This document shows, piece after piece, positions 32,124 through 42,663 of a stretch of DNA of 64,000 nt. This stretch comes from Nematopogon swammerdamellus (taxonomy: Eukaryota; Arthropoda; Insecta; Lepidoptera; Adelidae). Below the pieces are notes generated by a model. The model was not told the origin of the DNA. It ran no database searches and saw only the letters and a program-made list of their open reading frames with translations. Position numbers and translations under genes: made by a program. The stretch spans positions 8,297,754 to 8,361,753 of the forward strand of contig OX336343.1 of the NCBI GenBank assembly GCA_946902875.1, read 5' to 3'. The first letter of the stretch is position 1; the number at the start of each line of letters is the position of its first letter.

Positions 32124-32255
32124 GAAGGTAGGATAAGGAATAGTTATCTATATTTGTTATAGCTAGTTAGTTTATTAGGGCTAGAGTGTTTTTTGTTTAG
32201 GCGTAGTTAACTTTTATTCGCGCTGATATTATCTTTGTTTTTAAAAGGGGGACGA

Positions 32256-32411
32256 TGTGCTGGTTGGTACATACGTAATTTTAGTTTTTTTCTTAATTCT
32301 TTTTTTGAATGAATGTCATTGTCAAATAGCTCGCTAATAAAATGGCTTCCAGAAACGTTTCCACTTTTTCTTTCACAAATTAAAATATTGCTATCGAAGC
32401 CCTTGGTTACA
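32256..32411 (+). repeat. BEL/Pao 3' LTR
   Basis: Preceded by polypurine AAAAGGGGGACGA; matches the 5' LTR and is followed by target duplication ACTAAC. Confidence 0.95.
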
Positions 32412-32586
32412 ACTAACTCTATAAATTTTGATAAATTTTTTATTTTTAACGTTCTAAATATAGAGCCGTGGTCGGGCGTTCTTCGTTCAACAAGACAAGT
32501 GAGACCGTCGTTGTGCATTATAGCCGTTGACGTTCGGTATGTACCTATGTATCTACTTATAATAATTTTAGATTGGCTCTGACTGA

Positions 32587-32815
32587 TCTTACAAAAAGAT
32601 GCCAGTATGACACAATGGCGATGGCCGTCCTAAGTTCCGCGCTCTAATAATGCACGACAATGATAAGGGGATAAGGACGAGATGCCGTGCTAAAGGGCGA
32701 CAGGATTGCCACCTCTCACGTTGGCACGGTTCTTCCACTGAGTCGTGCAGCAGGTGGGTCTTGTGCCTTACTTGCTGCTTGATATTTGGCCCGGCTGACA
32801 CAGCCACTTTTTGAA
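32587..32815 (-). repeat. inverted copy of repeat R17 joined to a SINE-B end
   Basis: 32587-32783 is the reverse complement of 17650-17848. It directly abuts TTTGGCCCGGCTGACACAGC, the SINE-B-derived end also seen at 22488. Confidence 0.75.
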
Positions 32816-32989
32816 TTATGTGAGAACAAAATATGTTACCTACGGAATCTGAAACTGAGTCCAAACTCGCACTTTTTTTGTTAAAAATTATGTTTTTTGT
32901 TGAAAATTATGAATTGCCTTCTCTATCAATGACGTATCATGTATTCTACTAGACCTCTTACCCGGGCAACAGCCTTCGCTCCACCGCGG

Positions 32990-33117
32990 TGGAGTAACCA
33001 TTACGCGGAGGGACCCTCTTGAGACTAGTAGCTCGCGAGCGACCGAACGCAGCGGACGCGCCGCGCCGTCCGCGCGCTCGCTGCCGTCCGTCTGCGGCTC
33101 GCATCGCGCCAGTCATT
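32990..33117 (+). promoter_or_regulatory. GC-rich promoter-like region before the THAP exon
   Basis: A CpG-dense stretch in AT-rich surroundings runs directly into an ATG with good downstream coding sense. No TATA box is seen. Interpreted as promoter plus 5' untranslated region. Confidence 0.5.
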
Positions 33118-33194
33118 ATGCCCGGTTGTGTGTTGCGATATTGCAAAAATCATACCAAAAATATTGGGAAAAGTGATGGCATCTCATTTCATAG
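33118..33194 (+). CDS. first exon of a THAP-domain gene
   Basis: ATG opens MPGCVLRYCKNH...GISFHR, the N-terminal half of a THAP (C2CH) zinc finger: M-x-x-C-x4-C spacing followed by the S-F-H/F-R segment. It ends in phase 2 at a consensus GTAAGT donor. THAP proteins bind DNA and many derive from P-element transposases. The second half of the finger (C-x2-H and the AVPTIF block) must lie in a later exon, which was not located here; a solo captured exon is also possible. Confidence 0.7.
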
Positions 33195-33230
33195 GTAAGT
33201 ATCACTTCATTGTGATCTTAATATATAAGG

Positions 33231-33721
33231 TCTTTCAAAATTAGTTAATAGTACGCTAAGGGGGGGTTCTGCATCATATAGGGAGTAAAACCTATATAAA
33301 ATTTTGTGGACCTTGGGCTTTTTTTATGAAAAATGTTTTTTATGTATGAAAATGTATGTATGTAAAAAAATATGTGGTTGATTTTTATAGCCTAATCAAT
33401 TCATTTTCATAACAGTAACAAAAAATTCTTCATTACCATTTTGATGTAACACGTGTAAGTTGGTAAAAAAATAAAATTCTTTCTATTCCATACTAATAAA
33501 ACTAAAATTGTGGTTTTCACAATTTCTGAAAGAAAGAGATCTATGTGTTGGAAGACTTTTTTCTTCCTGGCATGAAACTGAAACGATTAAGAAAAGATTT
33601 TTTTTTTACATTTTACATTATTTTAATTTTTTTTTTGTAAACAAAAATCTTTGTTCCTCAAAAGTGATTTATTTACCATACAGAACCCCCCCTTAGCGTG
33701 CTATTAACTAATTTTGAAAGA
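33231..33721. mobile_element. 491-bp MITE with about 40-bp TIRs
   Basis: TCTTTCAAAATTAGTTAATA at the left end and its complement at the right, continuing through GCTAAGGGGGGGTTCTG. It lies in the putative THAP intron and has no coding capacity. Confidence 0.85.
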
Positions 33722-34204
33722 ACTTATATATAATATCTTGTTTTCCATGTGCTTAGAAATATTTGGTTCAACTGGCCAATTAGGGCTGTCACAACGCTAC
33801 TTCAATTTGAAAATTTTGTACATTTTATGTATTGACCTCGCATTACAATAACATAAGCATTATTTAATTAAACAAATAAATTGAACGCGCTCATTAGGGC
33901 TGCCACATATGAATGATTAGAAATAGAGTTCTGGGATATCATGTATGAAAGTAAATAAATATGTATTAAACTACGTTAAAATATGAGAGTGAATTGACCG
34001 CTAATTAGGGTTGTCGCTATTCTTTTAATTTTTTTTAATTAGTAAGTAATTGAGAAATTTTCAAGAAAATAATTTTTTTTACAAGGTTTCCACATCCTAC
34101 TTAGGGATCAATACGAGAAAGATGGATAAAAATAGTCCAAGATGATACATTGTTTAAGGGAAAGTGAAAATTTAAATTTGTGTAAAGTGAAATTTAAATT
34201 ATTT

Positions 34205-34520
34205 TGTTTAAGTACGGAGGAATAGAATAGAATAGAATAGAATAGTATTTTATTCATTTGTACACATACATTATTAATACATTAACATAAATGGAGCTAA
34301 TTAGTAGGTACAAAAGAAAGGGCGTTAGGCGCAGCATATGGCCACTCGAGTGTCTCAAGGGCCGCTGTTTTTAAGCCTAGCCTACATTAATACTACAATT
34401 AAATTACATCTAAAGAACTATATACAAAATTAACCACACTACATACACATTTACACAATTTTTACAAGTTTACACAGGATGGAGGAAGAGTTATTTTAGT
34501 TGTGTTTGTGTGTGTAGTCC
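34205..34520 (-). mobile_element. LINE/SINE 3' tail fragment with (GAATA)n
   Basis: On the minus strand the sequence ends in (TATTC)n repeats after AAATGAATAAAATACTATTC. The body includes GGCCACTCGAGTGTCTCAAG. No coding portion is visible. Confidence 0.5.
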
Positions 34521-34721
34521 AAAGTATACCTAATGGTTTTTTTAGTTATATATATATATATATTTTTTAAATAAATGCTGCACTCTTTATTTTATGTATG
34601 TTTGGTTTGGAGATTTTAAGTTTAGTCCAAGGCCAAGACCGCAGTTATGAATTCTTTATTATTAAGTTTAGTTTTTTAGATATTATTCTAGTTATTAAGT
34701 ATAGGTATTATAAGAATACAA

Positions 34722-35047
34722 AACGGCTTTACTCGCGGTCGAAATACGAGCTGTGTGGCTCGACGTTTCGGGCCAAACGTATGGCCCATCATCATATTCA
34801 TATTCATATTCATATTCATATTTTTATTGATTCCTTTGGTACCACGGTACACTTGAATAAGTCAGTCATAACATTTACACACACATTGAATAGAACTCAT
34901 ATAAATTATTATTAGCTAGGTAATTATAAGTAAAAAGTTTGGGTTCGAGCAAAAAATAGCCTTCGTCAATACTTTAAAATCATCATGAGCACTCTGGCCG
35001 AAATGTCGAGCCACACAGCTCGTATTTCGATAGCGAGTAAAGCCGTT
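34722..35047. mobile_element. fold-back element around AGCTGTGTGGCTCGAC
   Basis: Arms 34722-34774 and 34996-35047 are reverse complements (AACGGCTTTACTCGC..., CGAGCTGTGTGGCTCGACG...). The loop holds an (ATTCAT)n microsatellite. A relative is at 62037-62150. Confidence 0.8.
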
Positions 35048-35523
35048 GTTACTTCTTAAAATGTCAAATAACCACGGTAATTTAAAAACCCATATAAGTT
35101 TAGGTATGTATTTCAAGTTATTATGGTTCTGTATTTTAAGTTTAAATACATAAAAACGTTTTTTTCGATGAAATTCACTATCTGTTTTCTTCTATAATCC
35201 TTTAAAACGTCCCACTGCTAGGCACGGACTCTGCCCACTGACATAGGAGGTATTGTTTTTATTGTTGTTGTTTTATTGTTTATTGAGTATTCTTATGACA
35301 GTCATATTGCACTCGAACTTGTCACAATTTGTTATATCCGGTTCGATTACTCGTACATGGTGACCAGTGGAAATCAGAAGCAGTTTACACAAAAATACCT
35401 TTCATAGACCAGTGTGCACTAGTTACCTAACTTTATTTTTCTTCATCGGAGCGATCGTACCTATTCGTTATGAAATGCACGTATATCAATCCTTATCAAG
35501 GAAATAAATAAGTACATTAGTTA

Positions 35524-35585
35524 GTGCCCGGGATTTGAACCCGCAACTTCTGCATTGAGAAGCGTTACCACTAGACTACGGGCAC
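35524..35585 (-). repeat. tRNA-like sequence, probably degenerate
   Basis: On the minus strand an A-box-like AGTCTAGTGGTAA and B-box-like GGTTCAAATCC lie between complementary GTGCCCG and CGGGCAC ends. At 62 nt it is short for a tRNA and a clean anticodon arm does not form, so it is more likely a tRNA pseudogene or a SINE head. Confidence 0.5.
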
Positions 35586-35669
35586 AATTAACCATAATAC
35601 CTACTCGTAAAATAATAAATCGAAAAATATATTTTTGGTAGACTAAGTGACAACCCTACGTATTCCAAT

Positions 35670-35800
35670 GCACGTGTTGACTGACCGGCCGGGCCGGCCG
35701 GGCCGCTAGCCGCTAGTCGCTCGCTAGCTAGCCCCTCTCCCGCTCGCTTCCCGCCCCGCGCGGCTCAGCGTTCCGCCACCCCGCTACCTTACCTCATACC
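35670..35800. other. GC-rich island, function unknown
   Basis: CCGGCCGGGCC repeats and a C-rich run stand out from the AT-rich surroundings. It could be a promoter, but no adjacent exon was recognised. Confidence 0.35.
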
Positions 35801-36098
35801 TCAGCTATTGGCCGTCATTTCTCTGTATTCTTTCTTCGTAGTGCTCACTCTATACATAAAATCTCTTTGTTCTCTATTTAGATAAATTGGCTTGATGATG
35901 GATCCTAATCATATCGTAAACGTCAGACAAAAAATATTTGATATCATCAGCAGTAATGTGTATGTATGTACGTAGGATAGCAACAAAACAAAATGTTGGA
36001 TTAAATAAAAAAAAATTATAAAAAAATACACATTAGGATGAGCATTGCACCTACGTATAAATTGTTCACTTAGTATTCATGTAGTAGGTATTCCAACT

Positions 36099-36466
36099 TA
36101 CAAGGTGACCGCATAGTAGCCGCCGAGTTCTATTCTAGTCCAGTATAGTCAGCAATCCAAAGGGAAGTCTCTGGTATGGCACCTACCTCCTCGGAGGTTA
36201 TATTGGCTGGTCGGAGCATGTGCTATTGTAGTATATGTGTACCCCTCTTTATTATTTGTAAGTTACTTTATTAAGGTACTAACAAAACAATGTGACTTGC
36301 GAAGTTTGTCAGTTCTTCTTCGCATTGAATTTAGAACTGGCGGAATTTTCGACATATCCAAGCGTAGGTTACCTACCTACCAATGGATGAAATTATACAA
36401 TAAATAATAAACTATTATTTTGTACCCCTCTTGTTCAGCCACCCTTACTGGATTACATAGAAATAA
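36099..36466 (+). mobile_element. SINE-B 3' part interrupted by a short retroposon
   Basis: SINE-B sequence (CCAGTATAGTCAGCAATCC ... GGTCGGAGCATGTGCT) stops near 36234 and resumes near 36432 (TTCAGCCACCC). The insert is bounded by GTACCCCTCTT at 36239-36249 and 36422-36432. The insert is the unoccupied counterpart of the DNA around Helitron H2. Confidence 0.8.
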
Positions 36467-36515
36467 ACTTACTACATTATTTCAGACTTTTTGCATATAT
36501 CCAATCGTTTTTAGA

Positions 36516-36801
36516 GTCCGACCGGTAACCGGCCAGGGTCCTTCCGGGCGGTTCCGGGAAGAATAAAAAGTGTCAATTAATAATAGTTATAATAGTACAC
36601 TTTATGCGTCTTAATGTGTGGAAAGGGCGGACTTATTGCCTTAGGCGATTTCCTCCAGTCAACCTCAAGACCAAAATTAACAAGAACCATAGAACAGAGC
36701 TCCCAATACACAGTATAATATACAGTATAATATACAGTAACATCACAATATACGCGCTTGCTATTATTCTCGAGAGGACCCTGGCCGGGAACCAGTCGGA
36801 C
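36516..36801. mobile_element. 286-bp MITE-like inverted repeat
   Basis: About 25-bp imperfect TIRs (GTCCGACCGGTAACCGGCCA against its complement at 36781-36801). A LINE-tail-like piece is included at 36595-36665. Confidence 0.6.
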
Positions 36802-38125
36802 TGCCGGCACTGGATGCCGGACACTCTAAAAGGGATTGGATGGAGTGGAGATATTTTATTAAAATATCTATTTATTTATGTAAGTATTCCAAAATATATA
36901 ACAGTAATAAATAATAATGCATTGTTTTGTTCTTCGTTGAATCATTCAACGTTCATAACAACATAACAATCATAAATGATTCAACGTTCTGGACGTTGAA
37001 TCATTTATTACATTTGATTATAGCGTGAACTGAATCTACTACGATCTTCAATCATTCAATGGTTGAAAGTATAGTAGTAGGTAATGAATCCCAATACGAT
37101 TTTACTGCTTCTATTAAGACGCAGAAGCGATTCTATTCTATCCATAATAAATTCCCTGTTAGCAGTTCACCCACTCTACATTTATTTATTACACAAAAGG
37201 CCGACTTTTACATATCTGTAATTGTATGCAAAAATTATGCAAAACATAGGCTGCATCATGGTATTTTCTCAAATTCGACGTGTGGTGGTAACCCCATATC
37301 GAAGAGCCGTTTGTTTGTTGCCTTCTTGTAGCCGTGGAAAGCAGCCCCAATGTGTCAGGTAATTCCCTGCACACACCGTCCGTAGACCCCACGGCCCGGT
37401 CAGATGACGCCAGTGAGCTGGTGCGATGATACAAAGTTCCCAGTGATAAACAGCGGCGAGCGATTAGTCCGGTTCAGTTGGCTTAGCGAGCGGCAGCGCG
37501 CCGCTACATAACCGCACACAACACAATACGTCGACTGTTCGGATATTCTTGCATGTTCTGTGGCGGGATTTGAAAAAGTGTTTCTGGATATAGAAGTTCA
37601 TAAATGTGAGTACTTTGATTTTTTTTTTAATATGTCCTTTATATTAGTTACATCATTTATGTAATGTGTAAGGTAGGATTGGGATGTGGAACAAAAAATT
37701 CGATTCTGCTTCTCATCTCTCGACCATATTTTATTAGGGGGTGAAAAATAACAGTATTAATATTAATAATGATAGGTACATTGATAGTAAAAATTAAATA
37801 TCTATTTTCACATTCTTCATACAAACGTTTTCTTATATACAGAGTGTTTCAGCATAGGCTTGAGAAACTTCAGGAATATAAAGTACTCATTATTAGAAGA
37901 AAACAATTTTTTTTTATACTAAACTTGAAAATTGTAATAAAAACTCGATGGACAGTGAGTATGGGGAGGTGCTGTTTAGGTCTAGGGAATGCAATGACCT
38001 ACTCCAGTCCCCTTTTTCTTTTGATGCCATTTAAATTTAAGTGTTTGGAATTTACCTACATGCAGTTCAATTCTACTAGTTAAAAATTGCAGTTTTAGTA
38101 ATTTTATTTAATTTAATAAAGGCGG

Positions 38126-38260
38126 CGGATGTTAACTCTGGCAATGGCATTCGCAATCCCCGTGCATCACAGAATGTCCATGGGCATCGTTAGACACCTA
38201 CTTGTAGGTGAAACGATGCCACATGTCGCGCTATCAATAAAAAAAAAAAAAAAAAAACTG
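38126..38260 (+). mobile_element. LINE 3' end fragment (family of 44890-50036)
   Basis: GGCAATGGCATTCGCAATCC, GAATGTCCATGGGCATCGTT and CACATGTCGCGCTATCAATA before poly(A) match the LINE terminus at 49925-50036. Confidence 0.75.
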
Positions 38261-38848
38261 TCCACCACATCTCGATGAGACTATTTTCACCAAAAAGTAC
38301 TATAACATGACCGAATCTGGGAAAAAGTTTCACAGCTTTTCGTTTTCAAATATGGACCCCTTTCGAACCCTGAAGTTACGAAACCCTATCCTGAAACACC
38401 CTGTGTAAATATAAGTCAATGTTTCCTGCCGTAATTCAAACATTTATGAAAATGTTTACTTATGTTGTTGTAAATAATTTGTTAATATCTAGGTATTCGT
38501 AAATGTACTTATCGAAAGAGTGAAAATGTTTGACTTCGGAAGCAATTTCTGTCTATATTTACAATAAATAAATGGTTTTGTATATTAATATCACATTAGT
38601 CGGTCATTTACCTAAATGTGCGCAAGAAAGATAATTATGTTGTCAAGGGTAATCACGGCCATACTGTACTACAATGATGATAATACATTTTGTTTCTGTC
38701 CTTTCAATACTGTTTGAAAATTATTACTTACGCCTCTCATCATCGACGATAGAATACAGACAACGCGTTAAAACAGAATAAAAAGTGGTTTTGCAATATT
38801 CAATGTTATCTTGAAATGTTCCGGCATTTTATATCACACTAGTTTGCC

Positions 38849-39078
38849 CGAGTTGTCTGGGCGTCGTCGTCGGCTTCTCTTGCGAGAAGTCCAAGGTTCG
38901 AATCCAACCGGCGGCGTGTACCGATGAGTTTTTTTTCTGATTTGAAAATAATTTACGTGCATACCTTCACCCACTGCTCCATAGTTCGGATTCCATGTAA
39001 AATGTAGGTCCACCGGGTTGACTGGAGGAAATTGGCTAAGGCAATAAGCCCGCCCTTGCCACACGTAGTGAAATAAAC
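38849..39078 (+). mobile_element. SINE-B head joined to a LINE-like tail
   Basis: The tRNA-like head with B box GGTTCGAATCC and the GTGTACCGATGAG segment match SINE-B. After GTAGGTCCACCGGG it switches to GACTGGAGGAAATTGGCTAA and an AATAAACTGTATT end, a tail also found (inverted) at 36595-36665. Confidence 0.7.
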
Positions 39079-39466
39079 TGTATTATTATTAAATGTGTTT
39101 ATACATTATGTTATTACATGGAGCTCTCTATAAAAATTGCTGAACGCTACATTTTCCTAATTATTTTCATACATCTCAGATATGGCACCTATACGTTCAT
39201 TTATATGGCGAGGCAGTAAAGAAATATCGTTATGATCGCTAGATAAGCCAAATTCATTAGTGAATACTGCATGTAAATCGGTCCAGTCGTTTCCGAGATT
39301 ACCCGTTACAAACAGACAGATAGACGTAGCATTTTATAAGAATAAGGTATAGAGGATGGTAGGTAGGTACAATAGCCTGAAGAAATGAGCGGTTATTTCT
39401 AGAAACCTTTGCACACGCGCACTAATAACGCTGCGTGGAATATTTTGTTTGATACACACATACACA

Positions 39467-39690
39467 CCACACGCTGTATCCCGACAATCGGGTTGAGCAG
39501 AGTAATCGGTGTTGTGCTGCAAGAACTTTGGTAAATCACACAACAACACTGGCCACCGCGTTTAGCAAAGTATTCGGACAAGATAACTATCAAGCAGCAA
39601 GTAAGCATGAAACCCACTTGCTGCATGACTCGATGGAAGAACAGTGCCAAGGTGAGAGGTGGTTATCCCGTCGCTCTTTAGCACGGCACC
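39467..39690 (+). repeat. interspersed repeat R17, copy 2
   Basis: CACGCTGTATCCCGACAATC through CTCTTTAGCACGGCACCTCG, matching 17521-17748; it runs directly into a SINE-A head. Confidence 0.75.
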
Positions 39691-39692
39691 TC

Positions 39693-40063
39693 GTCAGCCT
39701 CGGTAGCTCAGTGGTGCGGTCGGTCGACTGTTGTTAAGCAACCCTTAGCAGTACTTGGATGGGTGACCGCTCGACCGTTGGAGGCTGACCGTGGTTCGGA
39801 TTCCACGTAAAACTGTAGGCCCCTTCTCTTCTTACATTACGAGGTGGTAGGGTTTATCCCGCTCGGGTTGGTACCACCGCACTGACTGAAACGTCGGTCG
39901 AAACGGCTATGTAAATATAGTTCGTGTTTTCCGTCCAGTTCAGTGTAGCCGACATGAAATCAAGGGAAGCACTGACATGGCACCTAGTTCACCCTGTGTT
40001 ATGGGCTGACATCACGGATGTTGTAGATGATGTAACCAACCGTGTCAGTTTCCATAAAAACCT
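39693..40063 (+). mobile_element. SINE-A complete copy
   Basis: Head GTCAGCCTCGGTAGCTCAGT, 5S-like GTACTTGGATGGGTGACCGC, B box GGTTCGGATTCC, central module, and 3' domain to GTCAGTTTCCATAAAAA. Confidence 0.88.
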
Positions 40064-40694
40064 TGTCCTTAGTCGCCTTTTACGACATGCACGGGGTGAG
40101 ATGCAGTGGGGCTATTCTTTTTAAGTACCGCCCCCACACGGTAATACTTTGTTTGAATGTGGATTTTAGTGATTTTCGCAAGTTTCTACACACCACTAGA
40201 TCAGATTGTATCGACCATGGTATCGACACTATAATGGTCGAAGTAACAATTATATAATCTGTGGTGACACGGTACAGTAGAAGGAGTCTACAAGGGCAAC
40301 ATGTTAGTTAGAACAGTGTGAATGGAGACGAGCTGTTATAAATTAATTTAACTTATTCGGATGACATCACATCACAATGCGGAATAATTAATTTTGCTTA
40401 ACAAAAAGATAGACAATAGCAAAAATATTTTATCCAATTAGTGATATTTATTGACAGCTGTTTATTAAAGCTATAAATAATAAATATCACAAGATTTATT
40501 ACATTATATAATACGTTCTCAATGAATAAATTATTTAGTTTGAGTTTAGCAATTCGATCGAGGTGACTGAGGTCGACATTGAAATGGATATTAGTAATTT
40601 TCTGATAAATCGTAATTACGTTATTTTCTAAAGTGTTCAAGGACAATGCGGGCAGTTTTCCATAACTAAATAAATTATTAGCCTGCCTCGAGCC

Positions 40695-41066
40695 TATGAT
40701 TTAGTTTGTATGGAAACTGACATAGTTGGCTACATCACCTACTACATCCGCGATGTAAGCCCATAACACCGGGTGAACTAGGTGCCATGTCAGTGCTTCC
40801 CTTCGGTTGTGCCGGCTACACTGAACTGGAACGGAAAAAAACTAACTATTTACATAGCCATTTTAACCGACCTTTCAATCATTGCGGTGGTACCAACCCG
40901 AGCGCGTTAAACCCTACCCACCTAGTAAGGTAAGAAGGGAAGGGACCTACAGTTTTACGTGGAATCTGAACCACGGTCAGCCCTCAACGGTCGAGCGGTC
41001 ACCCAATCAAGTACTGACAGCGCCTAGGATGTACTTATGATCACCGCACCACTGAGGCTGACAAGG
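40695..41066 (-). mobile_element. SINE-A complete copy, reverse
   Basis: The complement reads GTCAGCCTCAGTGGTGCGG, a 5S-like TACTTGATTGGGTGACCGC, the central module and a 3' domain beginning the minus-strand end at 40695. Moderately diverged. Confidence 0.82.
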
Positions 41067-41296
41067 ATGATGCTGTGTTTTATAATTCAGAACTACATAC
41101 ATACAAATACAATCACGCTGCGTCCCGAGACAACCGGTGAACCAGAGTAATAATTTCCAGTGCACTGTGTACGTATTTTTTTTTTAAATATGCGGAATAG
41201 GTTGGACGAAGTGTGTACTAAACGAAGGTCGACATTTCGAAAATGTTATATTTAAAAATAAAACCCACTTTTGTCTTCTTTTCATAGTAATATTTT

Positions 41297-41376
41297 TTTA
41301 TATGGAAACAACACGATTGGCTACATCACCTACAACATTCGTGATGTCAGCCCATAACACCGGATGAACTTGGAAT
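41297..41376 (-). mobile_element. SINE-A 3' fragment
   Basis: GATTGGCTACATCACCTACA and GTGATGTCAGCCCATAACAC, the complement of the SINE-A end. Confidence 0.7.
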
Positions 41377-41379
41377 TAA

Positions 41380-42660
41380 TAATTTTGGTCTGCGACATAT
41401 ATTTTGTCACAGCGTTTTTGTTTATTTTTTTTATATAATTTTTTAAAATCCGAAATCTGTCGCTGGATCTATTAAACTGTACAGTATGATAATATGAATG
41501 AAGCAGCAAAGTACCTACAATTCGTACGTTTATATTTTTTTTTTATTTAAGTTATTCATTTATTTACACATTTATTTACAATAATTTTACATATAACTTA
41601 ATTTTACATATAACTAATTATTACTATTGGCAGATAACACATTTTACATTATCTATAGGCGGTCAAGAGTTCGTGTCAAAATAGCGCGGTTCTGTTCCGT
41701 AACGATAATACATTAGGTAGGTAGGTCGTCAATAAATGAATTTAAATCGCTGAGTTATAAATAATAAGTCCGCCCGCAGTCTATACTGAAAGCGGCGATT
41801 GTGTAACGTGAAATTAAATAACTTTTCTTTTTACCATGAATACTTTTTTTTTAATTCTCCATACATTTAGCCCAATAACAGAAAAAAATTCAGTTCCACT
41901 ACGCCAGCACGTCCTTTTATACATATATTATTCGATACCGATCTACACGAATATTATAAACAGGTAAAGTTTGTAAGTTTGGATATAGGAGGTCTGAAAA
42001 TACTCGTCCAATTTTAAAAAATATTTTACAAATATTTAGAATGAACCTTCGGAATGGACATAGGGTATGCGAGCGAAGAAACTTACTGCGGTTGTTTAAA
42101 GTGCACGACCAGCTATGCATAATCAATACTCATAGTATATAAAATAGTAAAGCAGAATAATTGACTACATAATAGATCTAATTGTATTATGAAGACAGAT
42201 GACCGCTATCGCATGAAATCAAATTGTTCTAACCAATTCACCTAAATCATCTCTCACAAATCGCATAATGAAAGAAGCTGCTGTGTAACCGGAACTGAAC
42301 AAAGGTTGGAAAAAGCGATTACGCTGGAGAAAAAGCGCAAATTTGGCAGAACCGGTAATTTTCAACCAGCACTTTCTCGCAGATACAAAAACTACTATGT
42401 AGATCTTTGGCCTCAGCAGTCTCCGCGGTGACTGACACAGGGCATTTAGAGCGACCGCACACGACGCAACAGGCTGTCGTCTACAGGTACGATAAAACGT
42501 CCGTCGGGGTGTATGACGATGGTACGATGTCGTACGAATATATTTTCGGCCGAATTTACATTTGATCTGAATGAAATGAATTCGCAAATTTATATCTCAG
42601 CATCATGAACATAAAAAAAATCTCGAAAACAATGAAATTGTTTCATCCTACTTTTACAAT
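41380..42660. other. no recognised gene
   Basis: AT-rich. Minus-strand ORFs at 41917-42126 and 42219-42587 look faintly protein-like but match no family I can name. The latter is mixed with GACGATGGTACGATGTCGTA-type low-complexity sequence. Confidence 0.4.
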
Positions 42661-42663
42661 ATA

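Larger units (their letters stand above)
25573..32411 (+). mobile_element. complete BEL/Pao LTR retrotransposon
   Basis: Two 156-bp LTRs, TG...CA, which look identical by eye, are flanked by the 6-bp duplication ACTAAC (25567-25572, 32412-32417). A TGG-initiated putative primer-binding site follows the left LTR and a purine run (AAAAGGGGGACGA) precedes the right one. A single uninterrupted gag-pol ORF fills the interior. Matching LTRs and an open frame indicate recent insertion. The LTRs are short for this group. Confidence 0.96.

Noticed and set aside
35524..35585. Functional tRNA gene
   Set aside because: At 62 nt it lacks a regular anticodon arm and the T-arm/acceptor pairing overlaps; listed only as tRNA-like.
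37189..37434. Minus-strand ORF ending ...KYHDAAYVLHNFCIQL, reminiscent of the HARBI1 transposase C-terminus
   Set aside because: The resemblance is limited to about 12 residues, with no catalytic DDE motifs nearby; too weak to annotate.
37450..37606. Possible non-coding first exon ending at a GTGAGT donor after a GC-richer stretch
   Set aside because: No coding sense and no partner exon; a donor hexamer alone is common by chance.
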